Positions 34,732 to 42,109 of a stretch of DNA of 64,000 bases are shown here, in pieces. The notes beneath the pieces were generated by a model, which did no database searches, was not told the DNA's origin, and saw nothing but the letters and a program-made list of their open reading frames with translations. Each line of letters opens with the position of its first letter. The stretch's first letter is position 1. Position numbers and translations under genes: made by a program. Origin of the DNA: JAVBMJ01 sp031551275 (GTDB lineage: Bacteria; Bacteroidota; Bacteroidia; Bacteroidales; Rikenellaceae); assembly GCA_031551275.1 (NCBI GenBank), contig JAVBNX010000009.1:1-64000 (forward strand). Direction: 5' to 3'.

Positions 34732-35379
34732 ATGAGAAAACATGCGCTCTCCCTATTTCTGGTATGCTCGGTGAGTTTGTTGCTTTCTTCGGCCGTGTGT
34801 CACGCGCAATTATCCACCCGGGAGAGATCCGAGTACCATGTTCCACGCAAAGGGGCCATCGATCTTCGGGCGAATCTCATCGCGCCGTTGTTCAATTGGT
34901 TTTATTACACCGATACGGAGTATGGCAAACTATCGAGAGTCGGTTTTGGTTATTGGGACGTCGGGATAGATTACTACCACCACGACAAAGCATTCTTGAA
35001 TCTCACAATCGGCGAATCTTACGACCTGAAGCTGCCTGCGGTTATTACTTACGGATTCGGTGGCAAAGATTCGGAGAATATACTGGTCCTCTATTGTTCA
35101 CTCTCAAACAATCACACGGCAGGCAGGTTCAGTATAGGTTACGGACTTTCGTATGGTTACGACAGATGGAAGATGAGGGGAAAAATATCTTATCTCTATT
35201 CTCACTCTTTGGGATTTGTTTTTCCTGCGTACTATTACTTTAACAACGAAACCGGTTTTTATGTCGGCACGGCATACCGCCCCATGTTCGTGCAGTTTTC
35301 TCAAAAAACCAGGCTGCAATACCAGCACACATTAAGTTTGATCCTGGGTTTTAGGTTGAGGGTCAACAAGCCCAAATGA
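34732..35379 (+). CDS. secreted beta-barrel-like hypothetical protein
   Basis: A 215-residue protein with a signal peptide (MRKHALSLFLVCSVSLLLSS, cleavage near CHAQ). The mature part is aromatic and glycine-rich with alternating strands (RVGFGYWDVGIDYYHHDK, LNLTIGESYDLKLPAVITYGFGGK, GRFSIGYGLSYGYDRWKMRGKISYLYSHSLGF) and ends LILGFRLRVNKPK. This looks like a small outer-membrane beta-barrel of eight or so strands. No family is named. Base composition is lower in GC than upstream genes, and the gene lies directly outside the left end of the integrated element. A terminator follows at 35393-35422. Confidence 0.7.
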   Translation: MRKHALSLFLVCSVSLLLSSAVCHAQLSTRERSEYHVPRKGAIDLRANLIAPLFNWFYYTDTEYGKLSRVGFGYWDVGIDYYHHDKAFLNLTIGESYDLKLPAVITYGFGGKDSENILVLYCSLSNNHTAGRFSIGYGLSYGYDRWKMRGKISYLYSHSLGFVFPAYYYFNNETGFYVGTAYRPMFVQFSQKTRLQYQHTLSLILGFRLRVNKPK

Positions 35380-35392
35380 CAGGGAAATGCAA

Positions 35393-35422
35393 AAAGCCTT
35401 TCAGCGTGATCTGAAAGGCTTT
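35393..35422. terminator. terminator at the left attachment site
   Basis: A perfect 12-bp stem AAAGCCTTTCAG / CTGAAAGGCTTT followed by CTTTT. A similar hairpin precedes the intact tRNA-Pro 3' end at 47344-47373, so the terminator is part of the duplicated attachment region. Confidence 0.8.
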
Positions 35423-35432
35423 CTTTTACCCG

Positions 35433-35480
35433 TCGGGGAGATCCGATTCGAACGGACGACCCCCTGCTCCCAAAGCAGGT
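35433..35480 (-). other. 3' remnant of tRNA-Pro: left attachment site of the island
   Basis: On the minus strand this reads the anticodon arm and loop (TTTGGGA), variable loop, an intact T arm (GTCCG TTCGAAT CGGAT) and a 3' acceptor strand CTCCCCGA, but the 5' half of the tRNA is missing. Bases 35456-35480 are identical to 47404-47428 in the complete tRNA. This is the original host 3' end displaced by integration. Confidence 0.85.
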
Positions 35481-35546
35481 CGCAATATGGGGCATAATCG
35501 CCTTTGTAGTGCGCTGCAAATGGGATTTCGGCCTTTATGTCGATTT

Positions 35547-35570
35547 GTGGTTTACACGTTGGTTTACACA
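35547..35570. promoter_or_regulatory. arm-type integrase sites, left end
   Basis: Two tandem GGTTTACAC units (35549-35557 and 35561-35569) spaced as at 47255-47275. The same doublet near both ends marks integrase arm-binding sites. The rest of 35481-35674 holds no gene. Confidence 0.65.
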
Positions 35571-35674
35571 TTCGGGTAAACTCAATGTAGGTTAATTATT
35601 AGGTTAACTATTTCAAAATTAATCATTTTCTGGATGTTTTAGACACTTCCCAAAAATCGCCGCAGAAAAAAGAA

Positions 35675-35700
35675 ACCCCGACCTGTTTCCAGATCGGGGT
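35675..35700 (-). terminator. terminator after the island lipoprotein gene
   Basis: On the minus strand ACCCCGA / TCGGGGT closes a 12-nt loop, followed by TTTCTTTTTTC. It ends the leftward transcript of 35732-36466. Confidence 0.75.
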
Positions 35701-35731
35701 ATAATGAGAATGATCAATTTTGATTAACTGA

Positions 35732-36466
35732 TTATATCAAATCGACTTTATACTGATACATTTCATAATAGAAAATCGCACGCCGAAATAGCAACTCATC
35801 AACCTCACGTGACCATGTGTAGGCTTGCAAGGAACCATCTCCTTTGCTTGATAAATTGGATGCTAAGGTATAGTCAGCATCTATGCTCTTTCCCCATTTA
35901 TTGTGTGCCGCTATTAATTTAGGTTTATCTTCTTCGGTTATTGCAGATAATAGTAAACGATAATATTTTTCTACTAATCGTTCTGTTACAGTACGGCGAT
36001 ACTTATTTGTTTGTATCATTCCATACGTGTCATTCGCTAGTCCAATCTGATACATAGCCTCTGAAACTTCGTTTATCCAGAACGTGTCCCGTGCAAATAA
36101 GTATGCAACATCTTGATCAGTCATATCAGCATAATGTGCGATCGAGGCAGAATCAAATCGTTGATTAAATGCAAACTTCTTATAATCTGCAAAAAAGGAC
36201 TCTAAACTGTCAGTCAGGTCAGAGGCACTCATTTCGTTTGCAAACTCTTTTTCAGATACCCTATGAGCCCCATTCTTTATTTTCTCTAAGAGTGGGTGTG
36301 CAATTGGTTCCGATTGAGAGGGCTTTTCTTCTGTGAAACTTGCTCCCTCTCTCTCAGTTAAAGATGCTCTATACTCCGCTATCATCTGATAGTATTGTGC
36401 ATCTTTCTTTTTCTGTCCGCAAGCAAGCAGGGACAAGGTAGTAATCAGTAAAATTAAGATTTTCAT
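35732..36466 (-). CDS. island lipoprotein, LprI-like C-terminal region
   Basis: A 244-residue lipoprotein (MKILILLITTLSLLACGQ, lipobox LLAC). The C-terminal 90 residues (RLVEKYYRLLLSAITEEDKPKLIAAHNKWGKSIDADYTLAS, GSLQAYTWSREVDELLFRRAIF) have the spacing of DUF1311/LprI-like proteins (ALxxAHxxW, GS...R...L), although the usual cysteines are missing. LprI-type proteins inhibit lysozyme or assist envelope processes; this is only a resemblance. It is the last gene of the island's leftward set and begins 14 nt after element A. Codon usage is AT-rich compared with the chromosome. Confidence 0.6.
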   Translation of the reverse strand: MKILILLITTLSLLACGQKKKDAQYYQMIAEYRASLTEREGASFTEEKPSQSEPIAHPLLEKIKNGAHRVSEKEFANEMSASDLTDSLESFFADYKKFAFNQRFDSASIAHYADMTDQDVAYLFARDTFWINEVSEAMYQIGLANDTYGMIQTNKYRRTVTERLVEKYYRLLLSAITEEDKPKLIAAHNKWGKSIDADYTLASNLSSKGDGSLQAYTWSREVDELLFRRAIFYYEMYQYKVDLI

Positions 36467-36479
36467 GGCGTTATATATA

Positions 36480-36532
36480 ATGACGCTTTTTCGTTAAATC
36501 TGTTTTATATACCCCTGTGAAAATTGTGTCAT
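36480..36532. repeat. 52-bp inverted-repeat element A
   Basis: Termini ATGACGCTTTTTC and (inverted) ATGACACAATTTTC, with GGGGTATATAAA inside when read on the minus strand. The TGA of the 36529-37293 gene lies inside the right terminus. Homologous to elements B, C and D. Confidence 0.75.
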
Positions 36533-37293
36533 TTGGGCAACTTGCTAATTCCTTTTGCTGAATTCAAATCAGATTCTTCAATAGTCATTGGCGCGGCGGG
36601 TAAGTGATACACTCTAGTAATCCCTTGTTGAGCCAGAAAACCCCAGGTACTGTCTTCTTGTTCGCGTAGATTAGCCCGTAAGCAAATAATCTCAGAATCT
36701 AAAACCATAAACCACATTGCCAGGCCCTGTAAATGCGACCGAGGGCGAGTACCAATGCCAATATATTTTCCAAAGAATTGGGCCAAATCTAAGTTAGTAT
36801 GTTCTTCTGTAAAAGACTTTATAAACTCATCAAACATTTTTGTCGCTCCTTGCCCATATTGGTCATCCAATAATTGTTTTTTGCTAAAAATTTTGCGCCA
36901 TCGTTTAGATTCTGAGGAAATTTCATATGGAAAGATGAAATTAGCAACACCCGCCTCCCATTGATTGTTATCTCGTTGATTCAAGTAGGAAGAGGCGAGG
37001 TATGCGCCTGAGAACCCTTTATGGATATATTTACAATAGCTACTAATTATCAAATAATTATGAGCATTGAACAATTCTACCGCCAAATCATATTCACATT
37101 CCAACGGTTTAATCCTCATGCAACTCAGTTCTTTATCCCCACATTGCATCACAATGCCGAATTCTGCCCCGTCTAATGGTTGATCCAATAGCATCAGACC
37201 ATAAGGCAAAACAGATTTCAACCGTTCTATCATTTCTGTTGTTGGCTCATAAATCTCAACTGAGCCATTCGGAGTTTGAATCTCGGTTATCAT
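36529..37293 (-). CDS. island hypothetical protein, cytoplasmic, 254 residues
   Basis: A 254-residue protein without signal or membrane segments. I do not recognise a family. It begins MITEIQTPNGSVEIYEPTTEMIERLKSVLPYGLMLLDQPL and has a central helical region (KMFDEFIKSFTEEHTNLDLAQFFGKYIG) and a C-terminal stretch WFMVLDSEIICLRANLREQEDSTWGFLAQQGITRVYHLPAAP. The gene is flanked on both sides by 52-bp elements (A at its stop, B upstream of its start) and so looks like a single-gene cassette of about 835 bp. Size and isolation are compatible with an immunity or accessory protein, but that is inference. Confidence 0.6.
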   Translation of the reverse strand: MITEIQTPNGSVEIYEPTTEMIERLKSVLPYGLMLLDQPLDGAEFGIVMQCGDKELSCMRIKPLECEYDLAVELFNAHNYLIISSYCKYIHKGFSGAYLASSYLNQRDNNQWEAGVANFIFPYEISSESKRWRKIFSKKQLLDDQYGQGATKMFDEFIKSFTEEHTNLDLAQFFGKYIGIGTRPRSHLQGLAMWFMVLDSEIICLRANLREQEDSTWGFLAQQGITRVYHLPAAPMTIEESDLNSAKGISKLPK

Positions 37294-37315
37294 CTTGTAG
37301 TATTATTAATGACCT

Positions 37316-37367
37316 ATGACGTTTTTTCGTTAAACCTGTTTCTATACCCCTGTGAAAATCACGTCAT
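37316..37367. repeat. 52-bp inverted-repeat element B
   Basis: ATGACGTTTTTTC at one end and inverted ATGACGTGATTTTC at the other. On the minus strand it shares ACAGGGGTATA and the AGRTTTAACGAAAAA block with element A. It lies 6 bp past the stop of 37374-37889 and 23 bp upstream of the start at 37293. Confidence 0.75.
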
Positions 37368-37373
37368 TCGTAA

Positions 37374-37889
37374 TTACCTGAATGTGCTATACTTAACGCC
37401 AATATCTAAAATCGCCAACCCCCAAACAATTACCTGCCCTACCCAACTCGTAACTCTGAATACCTTGCTGACGGTAACAGATTGATTCGGCAGGATGTTA
37501 TAATACTTGGTATTCGACCCGAATGTTGCTACCATCATACATATAGTGCATATGTCAAGCAGATTAGACGCTGCACTCCACCAAAAACGGTCGATGCCGT
37601 GCTCAATTCCGAAAGGGTAATACAAGGGGACTTTCATGCAGAAAAAGAACGACAATAGGATGATACTGCAATATATCAGCCACTCATATTTACCATTATG
37701 TCTGCGCATTAGCCAGCAATAGCCAATCGAAAACGCCATGATTATTAACGGGTATTTTATGGGGTGCATGGTTTCCATACTCCTACCCATAGGAGTAAAC
37801 GCCACCGACAGGAATACTGTTAAGGCGATTAACAGCATTCCACTTGTCAGAGCGTAGTAGGTTTGTTTTAGGATGGTGGTGGGTTTCAT
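37374..37889 (-). CDS. island membrane protein, four helices
   Basis: A 171-residue integral membrane protein, unassigned. Segments: LTSGMLLIALTVFLSVAF, IKYPLIIMAFSIGYCWLM, WLIYCSIILLSFFFCMKV and a C-terminal pair around WWSAASNLLDICTICMMVATFG and VGQVIVWGLAILDIGV. It is the last gene of a leftward run of small envelope genes and stops next to element B. The N-terminus is basic (KPTTILKQTYYA), consistent with an inside-start topology. No catalytic motif is visible. It begins 10 nt before the end of the next upstream gene's stop region, so it is probably in one operon with 37900-38289. Confidence 0.6.
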   Translation of the reverse strand: MKPTTILKQTYYALTSGMLLIALTVFLSVAFTPMGRSMETMHPIKYPLIIMAFSIGYCWLMRRHNGKYEWLIYCSIILLSFFFCMKVPLYYPFGIEHGIDRFWWSAASNLLDICTICMMVATFGSNTKYYNILPNQSVTVSKVFRVTSWVGQVIVWGLAILDIGVKYSTFR

Positions 37890-37899
37890 GTCAAATGGA

Positions 37900-38289
37900 T
37901 TATTGTAGACCGAAATGCCAGCACAGCGATGATGTCTGCCCAGATTGGCTAAATGACACCATGCGAGAAGTGATTGTAAGAACGTAGTTTACGTTGTTTT
38001 TTGATATTATAAACACGTAGGTCGTTCCTGCATAATTGTCGCGGAGAGTTTCCGTGTGTTGGATTGTGTATGTTCCTGTTTGGCCAAAACAATTACTATA
38101 TCCTTGATTCAAACAATTAATATAAAGGAGATTTCGCCCTTCATCAATTGCAAATGAGTAATCGCCAGAACAAGTCTGCTGTCTGCCATTTACGACCTTT
38201 ATTACTCCAGATGTCTGAAGGTTTATTATTTCTGCAGAAGCACCAGTAATGGCAAAACACATTGTAAGTATCAATAATAATTTTTTCAT
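37900..38289 (-). CDS. island small secreted protein
   Basis: A 129-residue protein with a signal peptide (MKKLLLILTMCFAITGASA). The mature 110 residues are beta-rich, with three cysteines (QTCSGDYSF, INCLNQGYSNCFGQTG) and a strand-like C-terminus YVFIISKNNVNYVLTITSRMVSFSQSG. The start ATG at 38289 is set by the signal peptide; a longer frame would overlap the upstream membrane gene. A small lipocalin-like or adhesin-like fold is conceivable but not supported. It lies 7 nt downstream of the membrane protein 38297-38644. Confidence 0.6.
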   Translation of the reverse strand: MKKLLLILTMCFAITGASAEIINLQTSGVIKVVNGRQQTCSGDYSFAIDEGRNLLYINCLNQGYSNCFGQTGTYTIQHTETLRDNYAGTTYVFIISKNNVNYVLTITSRMVSFSQSGQTSSLCWHFGLQ

Positions 38290-38296
38290 GGTCAGA

Positions 38297-38644
38297 TCAA
38301 CGGTTTTTGTTTTTTGGGAATAATACAAAACGAAGTACGGCAAAAAACACACATCCAGCCCATAGCAAATTGCAAAGTATCAGCATGCCTGTTGAGTAAG
38401 GAAGAAATTTGAATAGCATAGTTCCAGCCACTAATATTCCCGAATACCATTCCGCTGAATCATCATCGGTCATTAATGAGAAAACCACACATATAGCCAG
38501 TGCTATTGCGGGGGCTGTGAATGTGTCAATATTTGCAGCAACCTCAAGGGTTAAGGGGTCGAAAAATGAGCATATGATTGATTTGACAATAAATGTAATC
38601 AACACATATCCTAACACTCCAACGATTCCAAAAATTACAGCCAT
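38297..38644 (-). CDS. island membrane protein, 115 residues
   Basis: A 115-residue protein with three or four membrane helices (VIFGIVGVLGYVLITFIVKSII, TAPAIALAICVVFSLM, WYSGILVAGTMLFKFL, MLILCNLLWAGCVFFAVLRFVLF) and a basic C-terminus FPKNKNR. No family is recognised. It is co-directional and closely spaced with the secreted protein downstream (7 nt) and the 38666-39082 gene upstream (21 nt), indicating one transcription unit. Small multi-helix membrane proteins without catalytic motifs are frequent in defence and toxin-immunity cargo, but nothing here proves it. Confidence 0.55.
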   Translation of the reverse strand: MAVIFGIVGVLGYVLITFIVKSIICSFFDPLTLEVAANIDTFTAPAIALAICVVFSLMTDDDSAEWYSGILVAGTMLFKFLPYSTGMLILCNLLWAGCVFFAVLRFVLFPKNKNR

Positions 38645-38665
38645 ATGATTATTTATTACGATTGA

Positions 38666-39082
38666 TTATCTCAGGTATGGCAAAACATCGTTACTTAACG
38701 CATCCTCTACCATCGATTTGAGGGCGGGCTCATTTTGTCCATATTCACACAGCAAGTATGCAATATGGATAATACGATCTTTGCAATAAGTCCGTTCATT
38801 AGTGCTTTTTAGTTCGGACGAGAGCAAAGAGGCCATATTGTATCCTGCGGGTGCGTCAATTGATGTCATGATGGATTGAAAGGATGCGGGTGTAATACCC
38901 AACTCACTAATGGTGCTTTCAAAGAAATGCTCGAGTCGGTATTTTGCCATCGCGTGAGGGTACATTGCAAATTGTGAAAAATGGTTCATCACAGATTGCA
39001 TGATTGATAAAAGCATGCATTTTGCTTTTTTGCTCATTGTTTGCGGCAAAGGTGCGATGCCGCATTTTTTAATTACTCCCAT
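38666..39082 (-). CDS. island helical hypothetical protein
   Basis: A 138-residue all-helical soluble protein. It starts MGVIKKCGIAPLPQTMSKKAKCMLLSIMQSVMNHFSQFAMYPHAM and continues with YRLEHFFESTISELGITPASFQSIMTSI. It resembles TerB-like or hemerythrin-like helical bundles in pattern only; metal ligands are not obvious. I chose ATG at 39082; two further in-frame codons upstream at 39100 are possible. It heads the run of small genes down to 37374. The next upstream gene is the 57-residue membrane protein at 39128-39301. Confidence 0.55.
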   Translation of the reverse strand: MGVIKKCGIAPLPQTMSKKAKCMLLSIMQSVMNHFSQFAMYPHAMAKYRLEHFFESTISELGITPASFQSIMTSIDAPAGYNMASLLSSELKSTNERTYCKDRIIHIAYLLCEYGQNEPALKSMVEDALSNDVLPYLR

Positions 39083-39127
39083 AATGATCGAAGTTATCAA
39101 TTAGACAATTAAATTTCAGAACATTTA

Positions 39128-39301
39128 TTATTTACTTCTCGTACTTCTGAAAAGAATCTCCAGTATAAAATATCCGATGCCAGTTAGAATAGCCCATACT
39201 ATCACGAACACAATACCTTGTCCGAAATTTTCTGGCTCAATCCAGTTCCACGAAAGGATGCCAGAGAGGATGCAAATAATTAACGACAGAATGTAGAGCA
39301 T
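39128..39301 (-). CDS. 57-residue two-helix membrane protein
   Basis: Read leftward from ATG at 39301: MLYILSLIICILSGILSWNW, then a short polar turn IEPENFGQG, then IVFVIVWAILTGIGYFILEI and a basic tail LFRSTRSK, stop at 39128. Two hydrophobic helices with a positive C-terminus fit a small membrane protein. It is preceded by a hairpin TACCCC/GGGGTA at 39317-39339 and the T-run that ends the structured RNA. It is probably the first gene of the leftward run 39301-37374. No family is known to me. Confidence 0.5.
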   Translation of the reverse strand: MLYILSLIICILSGILSWNWIEPENFGQGIVFVIVWAILTGIGYFILEILFRSTRSK

Positions 39302-39342
39302 GACTTTTATTTTACCTACCCCTCATCCCTCTGGGGTAAACA

Positions 39343-39558
39343 CAAAAAAAGAAAGCGTGGGACTATTGGCTTACTCTTGGATAGCAGGTCTTAGGAAACC
39401 CTCAACAATAATAAGCAACAGCCCACGCCAGTCTATTTCGCAATAGATGCAAGCGTGAGAGAGGCGTGCCCATTCACTGTTGATAAACAAATTCCTAAGT
39501 TCGCTATCCATGAACGACAAACGCTTTCACGTTCAGATACGCCGTTACCTCATCGGTA
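39343..39558 (-). ncRNA. candidate structured RNA with long imperfect hairpin
   Basis: Transcribed leftward from a perfect -7 box (39572-39565) to a T7 run at 39350-39343. Nested pairings: GAAAGCGT/ACGCTTTC (39351-39358, 39521-39528), TGGATAGC/GCTATCCA (39378-39385, 39503-39510), CTTAGGAA/TTCCTAAG (39390-39397, 39492-39499), and a TCTATT/AATAGA tip hairpin at 39432-39447. The overall shape, a long rod with a large internal bubble of about 200 nt, resembles 6S-type RNAs but no known family is claimed. There is no open frame inside. Confidence 0.6.
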
Positions 39559-39564
39559 ACTTTA

Positions 39565-39572
39565 CAAAGATA
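39565..39572 (-). promoter_or_regulatory. -7 box TATCTTTG of the structured RNA
   Basis: A perfect box about 37 bp upstream of the outermost stem of the RNA, with a 6-bp GTTACC/GGTAAC hairpin in between. Confidence 0.6.
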
Positions 39573-39630
39573 TAAAAAATCTTTGTGCGTATGGCAACAC
39601 CTCTCTTTTTTTGGCTGTTGCAGTTTTAAG

Positions 39631-40602
39631 TTATCGGATCGGTCTGCCGTTACGGTCAAACGTGTGTGATTGCGATTGCTCGGCTGTGATCGTTTCGTCC
39701 CAGAAAGAGATACTATCGTAGTTCATCCCGATCACGATTTTGCCTTGACGGTTGATTACACCCCATTTGCCATCACGCATCGACACTTTTGCCAAACCAT
39801 CCAGAAATTCGTCTGCGTTTTCGTAGATGCAAGGAATGACCAATACCCCTGCATTATTTACATAGCCGTACTTACCTGACCGTTGTACGAGACGCATCCC
39901 ATCCTGGAGTTTGCCGATACTTTCGAAATTGATTGGTAGAACAATTTTTCCCGATGTATTGATGATACCCCATTTCTGGTCGAGACGGACAACGGCTATA
40001 CTCTCATCAAAGCCGTATACCTCACTGTATATGGGAGGAATAGCCAGTGTGCCCTTGTCATTTATAAAACCCCACGATCCGTTGGAGTTGACAGCACACA
40101 AGCCATTGTCGAATCTGAAATTATTATTGTCGTACTTGCATGGGATCAACTCTCGGCAGTCTTTATCGGCGAATCCCCATTTACCGTTTTCCCGTAGAAG
40201 AAATCCATTACTGGCGTATGTAATGGTGTCGTATTGTATTGGCAGCAGGACAGCGCCTGTTTTGTCGATGAAGCCGCGTTTGCCCTTCAGGATGGCCAAC
40301 GCTCCTTTGCAACCTTGTTCCCAAGTGTACCCGTAAATATAATCGTACTTGATGGGGATGAGTTCCTTACCGCTTTTGTCGATGTAGCCCCATTTGCCCG
40401 CCTTGCGCACATAAGCCATCCCGTCACGGAAATTTTTAGCGATGTCATATGTGGCGGGGATCGTTTTCTTGCCCTGCTCATTGGCATAACCCGATTTCTG
40501 GCCTTTAGTGAATACGGCCATGCCGTCCGAGTATTCCAGCGGCTCGTTATTGCATGCGGCCAGGAGGAATACGATTGAGAAAAGTAAAGATTTGTTTTTC
40601 AT
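39631..40602 (-). CDS. WG-repeat lipoprotein
   Basis: A 323-residue lipoprotein (MKNKSLLFSIVFLLAACNN, lipobox LAAC) made of seven to eight WG repeats. Repeats read as AKNFRDGMAYVRKAGKWGYIDKSGKELIPIKYD, LRENGKWGFADKDCRELIPCKYD, NSNGSWGFINDKGTLAIPPIYS, VVRLDQKWGIINTSGKIVLPINFE and SGKYGYVNNAGVLVIPCIYE. WG-repeat proteins form beta-propeller-like solenoids and are frequent as secreted or surface proteins in Bacteroidetes and as phage or toxin accessory proteins; function is rarely known. The gene lies downstream of the 40710-41576 gene and upstream of the structured RNA, all leftward. Confidence 0.85.
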   Translation of the reverse strand: MKNKSLLFSIVFLLAACNNEPLEYSDGMAVFTKGQKSGYANEQGKKTIPATYDIAKNFRDGMAYVRKAGKWGYIDKSGKELIPIKYDYIYGYTWEQGCKGALAILKGKRGFIDKTGAVLLPIQYDTITYASNGFLLRENGKWGFADKDCRELIPCKYDNNNFRFDNGLCAVNSNGSWGFINDKGTLAIPPIYSEVYGFDESIAVVRLDQKWGIINTSGKIVLPINFESIGKLQDGMRLVQRSGKYGYVNNAGVLVIPCIYENADEFLDGLAKVSMRDGKWGVINRQGKIVIGMNYDSISFWDETITAEQSQSHTFDRNGRPIR

Positions 40603-40709
40603 GGTTTTGTTGGTTTTTATTGAATGAATTGTACTTTCGGTTAGGGCAAAGTTCGCCCAGGGCAGGGGTTCTGCCTATTTTGCGATATCTTGATTATTTG
40701 GTGATTTAC

Positions 40710-41576
40710 TTAGTCAGCCCGCCAGACTATATAGCTTGTATTTCGAGGTAATCGTCTTGATTCGATCCCGAATTCTACCCTTTCGCCTTTCTCGTTGCGA
40801 TACCACCCATATGACGCGCTACCTACCATATAGACAGCCTGGCTGACCCCAATATTGGCCAATGTCTGTGAGAAATGATTGATGGTAATTGCGCTTTGGC
40901 AGTCAATCATAACAACGTGTCCGTCTTTAATGGCGATTGCTCGGCGGATGGATTCGTTCTCGGGGTTATTCTCTATTGCAACCCCGTCTTTGACAAGAGG
41001 ATATTGGCGGAAGAAATATCCCTCGGCATCTATCGATTGTTGCACCAAATGAGTTTGTTCGCCTACATCTATGGTTATTTGGTTCCCGATAACAGCGCAA
41101 AAGCCTTTCTTTGTTTGCCCCCAGGCGATTTGTCGTCCCAGCGATACGAAATCCCCGACTATCTTCTTGTTGTCAGCGCGAATATCTGCGGCCTGTGCAA
41201 CGTAAATAATAGCGGGATCGTTTTTGTCTGGCAGCCCGATAGAAAGCGACATCTGAGCATTAACTGGCATATATACAGTTAATGGTATTGCTTGCGACAT
41301 ATCATCAGATACCTCTATACGGCCTTGTAGGTTTAATGTGTCGGTCGTATATTCAACAGTCGTAATATCTTGCTTGTGAGTGGTTGCCTTTTCTGGTTCA
41401 AAGTAGTATTCGGGTACTTCCTCGTTCTCAGGCCAAACGGCATACAAGATGATTCCTGCCAGAACAAGCAATCCTAGTGTCGCGAATATCCATATTCTGA
41501 CCTTGGAAGGCTTGGGTTTATCGCCTTTGGGCGAGCCGAGTATGTAAACCTCGTTATCTTTATTCTTGTCGATCAT
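40710..41576 (-). CDS. membrane-anchored phosphodiester-glycosidase-like protein
   Basis: A 288-residue protein with a short cytoplasmic N-terminus, one membrane helix (VRIWIFATLGLLVLAGIILYAVW, about 25-47) and an extracytoplasmic domain. The pattern AVIGNQITIDVGE, SIDAEGYFFRQYPLVKDGVAIENNPENESIRRAIAIKDGHVVMIDC, FSQTLANIGVSQAVYMVGSASYGWYRNEKGE resembles the NAGPA/DUF2233 phosphodiester glycosidase fold (NGxFF, regular G, ALxxLGVxxAxxxDGG), although the GG is replaced. The ATG at 41576 overlaps the LytTR stop (ATGA), so the two are translationally coupled and the LytTR protein probably regulates or senses with it. Confidence 0.6.
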   Translation of the reverse strand: MIDKNKDNEVYILGSPKGDKPKPSKVRIWIFATLGLLVLAGIILYAVWPENEEVPEYYFEPEKATTHKQDITTVEYTTDTLNLQGRIEVSDDMSQAIPLTVYMPVNAQMSLSIGLPDKNDPAIIYVAQAADIRADNKKIVGDFVSLGRQIAWGQTKKGFCAVIGNQITIDVGEQTHLVQQSIDAEGYFFRQYPLVKDGVAIENNPENESIRRAIAIKDGHVVMIDCQSAITINHFSQTLANIGVSQAVYMVGSASYGWYRNEKGERVEFGIESRRLPRNTSYIVWRAD

Positions 41577-41956
41577 ATTCCGATCCTCCTGCTTTTGATA
41601 CTCTCTTCTAGTACAGTTTTTAGGGCTTTCAATGCCTCTTTGGAGGCCGCGAGAGTAAATTTGTGATTGAAACCCATGTCTGAGAGCACGATCTGTTGTT
41701 TCGATACGTTCAGGTAATGGATGTAGCTGCCGTTTATAATAAGGCTTTTGCCTAAGCGTATAAATGTCTGTGCTGCAGTGCCTAACTGTTGTTCGATAAG
41801 CTTTTCGAACGCTGCGAGGTTGAAAGTGAAAATGTGTTCTTCCTGATCCACCAACACCATAGTGGTATAGTTTCCGTCCGAGGATATGTAGACTATCCTC
41901 TCGGGAGAAACCCTTACCGCTTCGTTGTTGTTGGTTACTATAAGGTACTTTGACAT
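41573..41956 (-). CDS. LytTR DNA-binding protein, stand-alone
   Basis: A 127-residue protein consisting almost only of a LytTR domain (RVSPERIVYISSDGNYTTMVLVDQEEHIFTFNLAAFEKLIEQQL and TFIRLGKSLIINGSYIHYLNVSKQQIVLSDM). LytTR domains bind direct repeats upstream of target promoters. The usual response-regulator receiver domain is absent, which is common for small membrane-coupled LytTR regulators in Bacteroidetes. The start ATG at 41956 follows a TACTTTTG box by 19 nt. Its stop overlaps the following membrane gene, suggesting that the membrane protein is its partner. The regulated genes are unknown. Confidence 0.8.
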   Translation of the reverse strand: MSKYLIVTNNNEAVRVSPERIVYISSDGNYTTMVLVDQEEHIFTFNLAAFEKLIEQQLGTAAQTFIRLGKSLIINGSYIHYLNVSKQQIVLSDMGFNHKFTLAASKEALKALKTVLEESIKSRRIGI

Positions 41957-41975
41957 TTTCCGTAGCTTGACAATA

Positions 41976-41983
41976 CAAAAGTA
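41976..41983 (-). promoter_or_regulatory. -7 box TACTTTTG of the LytTR operon
   Basis: A perfect TAnnTTTG box that ends 19 nt before the ATG at 41956. Immediately upstream (42073-42103) AAATTCCCC...GGGGGATTTT forms a hairpin that can terminate the preceding transcript. Confidence 0.6.
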
Positions 41984-42109
41984 GAACTTTCCAAATAGAT
42001 AACACCATGTATTTATAGCGTTTGTGTGAAATACGGACGGGACTGTATGAAATCCATTCAAACGGTTACGAAATAAAAATTCCCCTTAGCTAAAAGGGGG
42101 ATTTTACGC

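Noticed and set aside
35433..35480. A second complete tRNA-Pro gene
   Set aside because: The D arm and 5' acceptor are absent upstream of the anticodon loop; only the 3' half remains.
39343..39558. Retron msr-msd or transposon end
   Set aside because: There is no reverse transcriptase or transposase nearby and the promoter and terminator fit an RNA gene; a terminal-repeat mobile element is not excluded.
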